NCBI GenBank assembly: GCA_013390605.1
Contig: JACAUB010000001.1
Span: forward strand, 2,908,333 to 2,971,229
Reading direction: 5' to 3'
Origin: Bacteroidota bacterium
Lineage (GTDB): Bacteria; Bacteroidota; Bacteroidia; Bacteroidales; Cfx3-03
Length of the DNA stretch: 62,897 nucleotides
The notes beneath the pieces were generated by a model. The model had not been told where the DNA came from. It searched no databases and saw only the letters and a program-made list of their open reading frames with translations. Positions 62,182 to 62,897 of this stretch are shown here, piece by piece. The position numbers and the translations under genes are program-made. The stretch's first letter is position 1, and the number at the start of each line of letters is the position of its first letter.

Positions 62182-62897
62182 TCAACGCAAAGTCTTTTTA
62201 ACAACTTCAACAACCTGATCCAACTCATTATGGGTCAGATTTGATCCCGATGGCAAACAGAGTCCATTATTAAACAATCGTGCTGAAGTTCCATTACCAT
62301 AAAAAGGTGCAGCAGCGAAAACCGGTTGCAGATGCATCGGTTTCCAAAGTGGTCGTGAATCAATATTTTCAGCTGCCATTTCCAACCTCAGATCTTCTCT
62401 CGTAATGCCACCTGTTTTCTCAGGATCTATCAATATGCAAGTCAGCCAATGATTTGAATAGAAATCTTCATCAGGCTCTTCCAAAAAAGAAACACCATCA
62501 ATACCCGATAACCATTGTTTATAGTAGGTAAAGTTTGCTCTACGTTGGGTTATTCTTTCATCCAATACCTCCATTTGTCCACGACCAACCCCTGCCAACA
62601 CATTACTCATCCGGTAGTTATATCCAATCACCGAATGCTGATAGTGAGGAGCCTCATCACGAGCCTGTGTAGCCAGAAACCGGGAACGATCTATGAGTGA
62701 CTGATCATTAGAAATCAACGCCCCGCCACTCGAAGTCGTAATAATTTTATTCCCATTAAACGATAAGATCCCCATTAAACCAAATGTTCCCACTGCCTTT
62801 CCCTTATATCTACTTCCCAAAGCCTCGGCAGCATCCTCAATAACCGGAATATCATAGCGATTTGCAATCTCCATAATCTCATCCATCCTTGCCGGTG
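62182..62897 (-). CDS. DegT/DnrJ/EryC1/StrS-family sugar aminotransferase (partial, start beyond window)
   Basis: The visible 238 residues are the C-terminal two thirds of a PLP-dependent sugar aminotransferase; the frame stays open to the window edge (PAR before the first Met). Visible signatures are VIEDAAEALGSRYKGK, the PLP Lys in FNGNKIITTSSGGAL and YNYRMSNVLAGVGRGQ. Such enzymes aminate keto-sugars for surface polysaccharide or glycan biosynthesis (for example the PglE type). It points away from the polysaccharide locus and probably belongs to an adjoining biosynthesis cluster. Confidence 0.92.
   Translation of the reverse strand, partial: PARMDEIMEIANRYDIPVIEDAAEALGSRYKGKAVGTFGLMGILSFNGNKIITTSSGGALISNDQSLIDRSRFLATQARDEAPHYQHSVIGYNYRMSNVLAGVGRGQMEVLDERITQRRANFTYYKQWLSGIDGVSFLEEPDEDFYSNHWLTCILIDPEKTGGITREDLRLEMAAENIDSRPLWKPMHLQPVFAAAPFYGNGTSARLFNNGLCLPSGSNLTHNELDQVVEVVKKTLR

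Noticed and set aside
1..62897. tRNA, rRNA, CRISPR arrays and insertion sequences
   Set aside because: I looked for tRNA-like cloverleafs, repeats with regular spacers and transposase genes, and saw none that I could support.

Overview
The window is from a Bacteroidota chromosome, probably a free-living or gut member of the Bacteroidales/Marinilabiliales. The reasons are the low G+C content, many exported proteins with cleavable signal peptides ending in AQ or SQ, promoters of the TTTG-N19-TAnnTTTG type, weak Shine-Dalgarno sites, and the families present (FAD_oxidored, DUF1680, GH92, fused branched-chain 2-oxoacid dehydrogenase E1). The exact genus cannot be read from the sequence.

Positions 1 to about 54.7 kb form one very large carbohydrate-degradation locus. 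After the tail of a membrane protein (1-105) come a FAD-dependent oxidoreductase, two GH43-type propeller enzymes, a GH43-CBM6 enzyme, two GH95-like barrels, a GH141-like beta-helix protein and a GH2. A tight run on the plus strand follows (18.1-37.3 kb): GH43-like propeller, GH127, a broken GH2 fragment, GH3, CE6-like esterase, another GH43-like propeller, GH95, GH29 lipoprotein, GH9-like protein, a second FAD-dependent oxidoreductase, GH78 and GH29-CBM32, ending at a strong terminator. Then come GH105, a DUF2264 protein, queC (a housekeeping gene on the other strand), GH9 and GH3. On the minus strand (45.9-52.1 kb) an apparent operon holds GH92, GH127, a zinc-site methyltransferase of the UroD/MtaA superfamily and an alpha/beta-hydrolase esterase. 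It diverges from an AraC-type regulator and a sulfatase.

Together the families cover removal of alpha-L-fucose/L-galactose (GH95, GH29, GH141), L-rhamnose (GH78), L-arabinose (GH43, GH127), unsaturated uronate (GH105), beta-linked hexose, pentose or uronate (GH2, GH3, possibly DUF2264), mannose-like residues (GH92), acetyl groups (CE6) and sulfate. This list resembles what is needed for side chains of rhamnogalacturonan II, rhamnogalacturonan I or a similar branched acidic gum; the substrate is inferred. The most unusual point is the pairing of glycosidases with an MtaA-like zinc methyltransferase and two FAD-dependent oxidoreductases. This suggests a route for methyl-etherified or otherwise modified sugars. 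No SusC/SusD pair is present in the window.

Several places show decay or rearrangement: a detached signal-peptide fragment at 7081, a frameshifted GH2 remnant at 21096, a decayed beta-sandwich relic at 12370, a duplicated leader carrying a short ORF before two genes (39270 and 41582), a 16-bp repeat at 5599 and 12277, and a triple repeated operator-like element at 12806.

From 54.9 kb to the end the content is ordinary chromosome: a small secreted protein, cdaA, def, ruvX, dapD, a GT9 glycosyltransferase, a threonylcarbamoyl-AMP synthase, fused 2-oxoacid dehydrogenase E1 and a DegT-family aminotransferase cut by the window edge.
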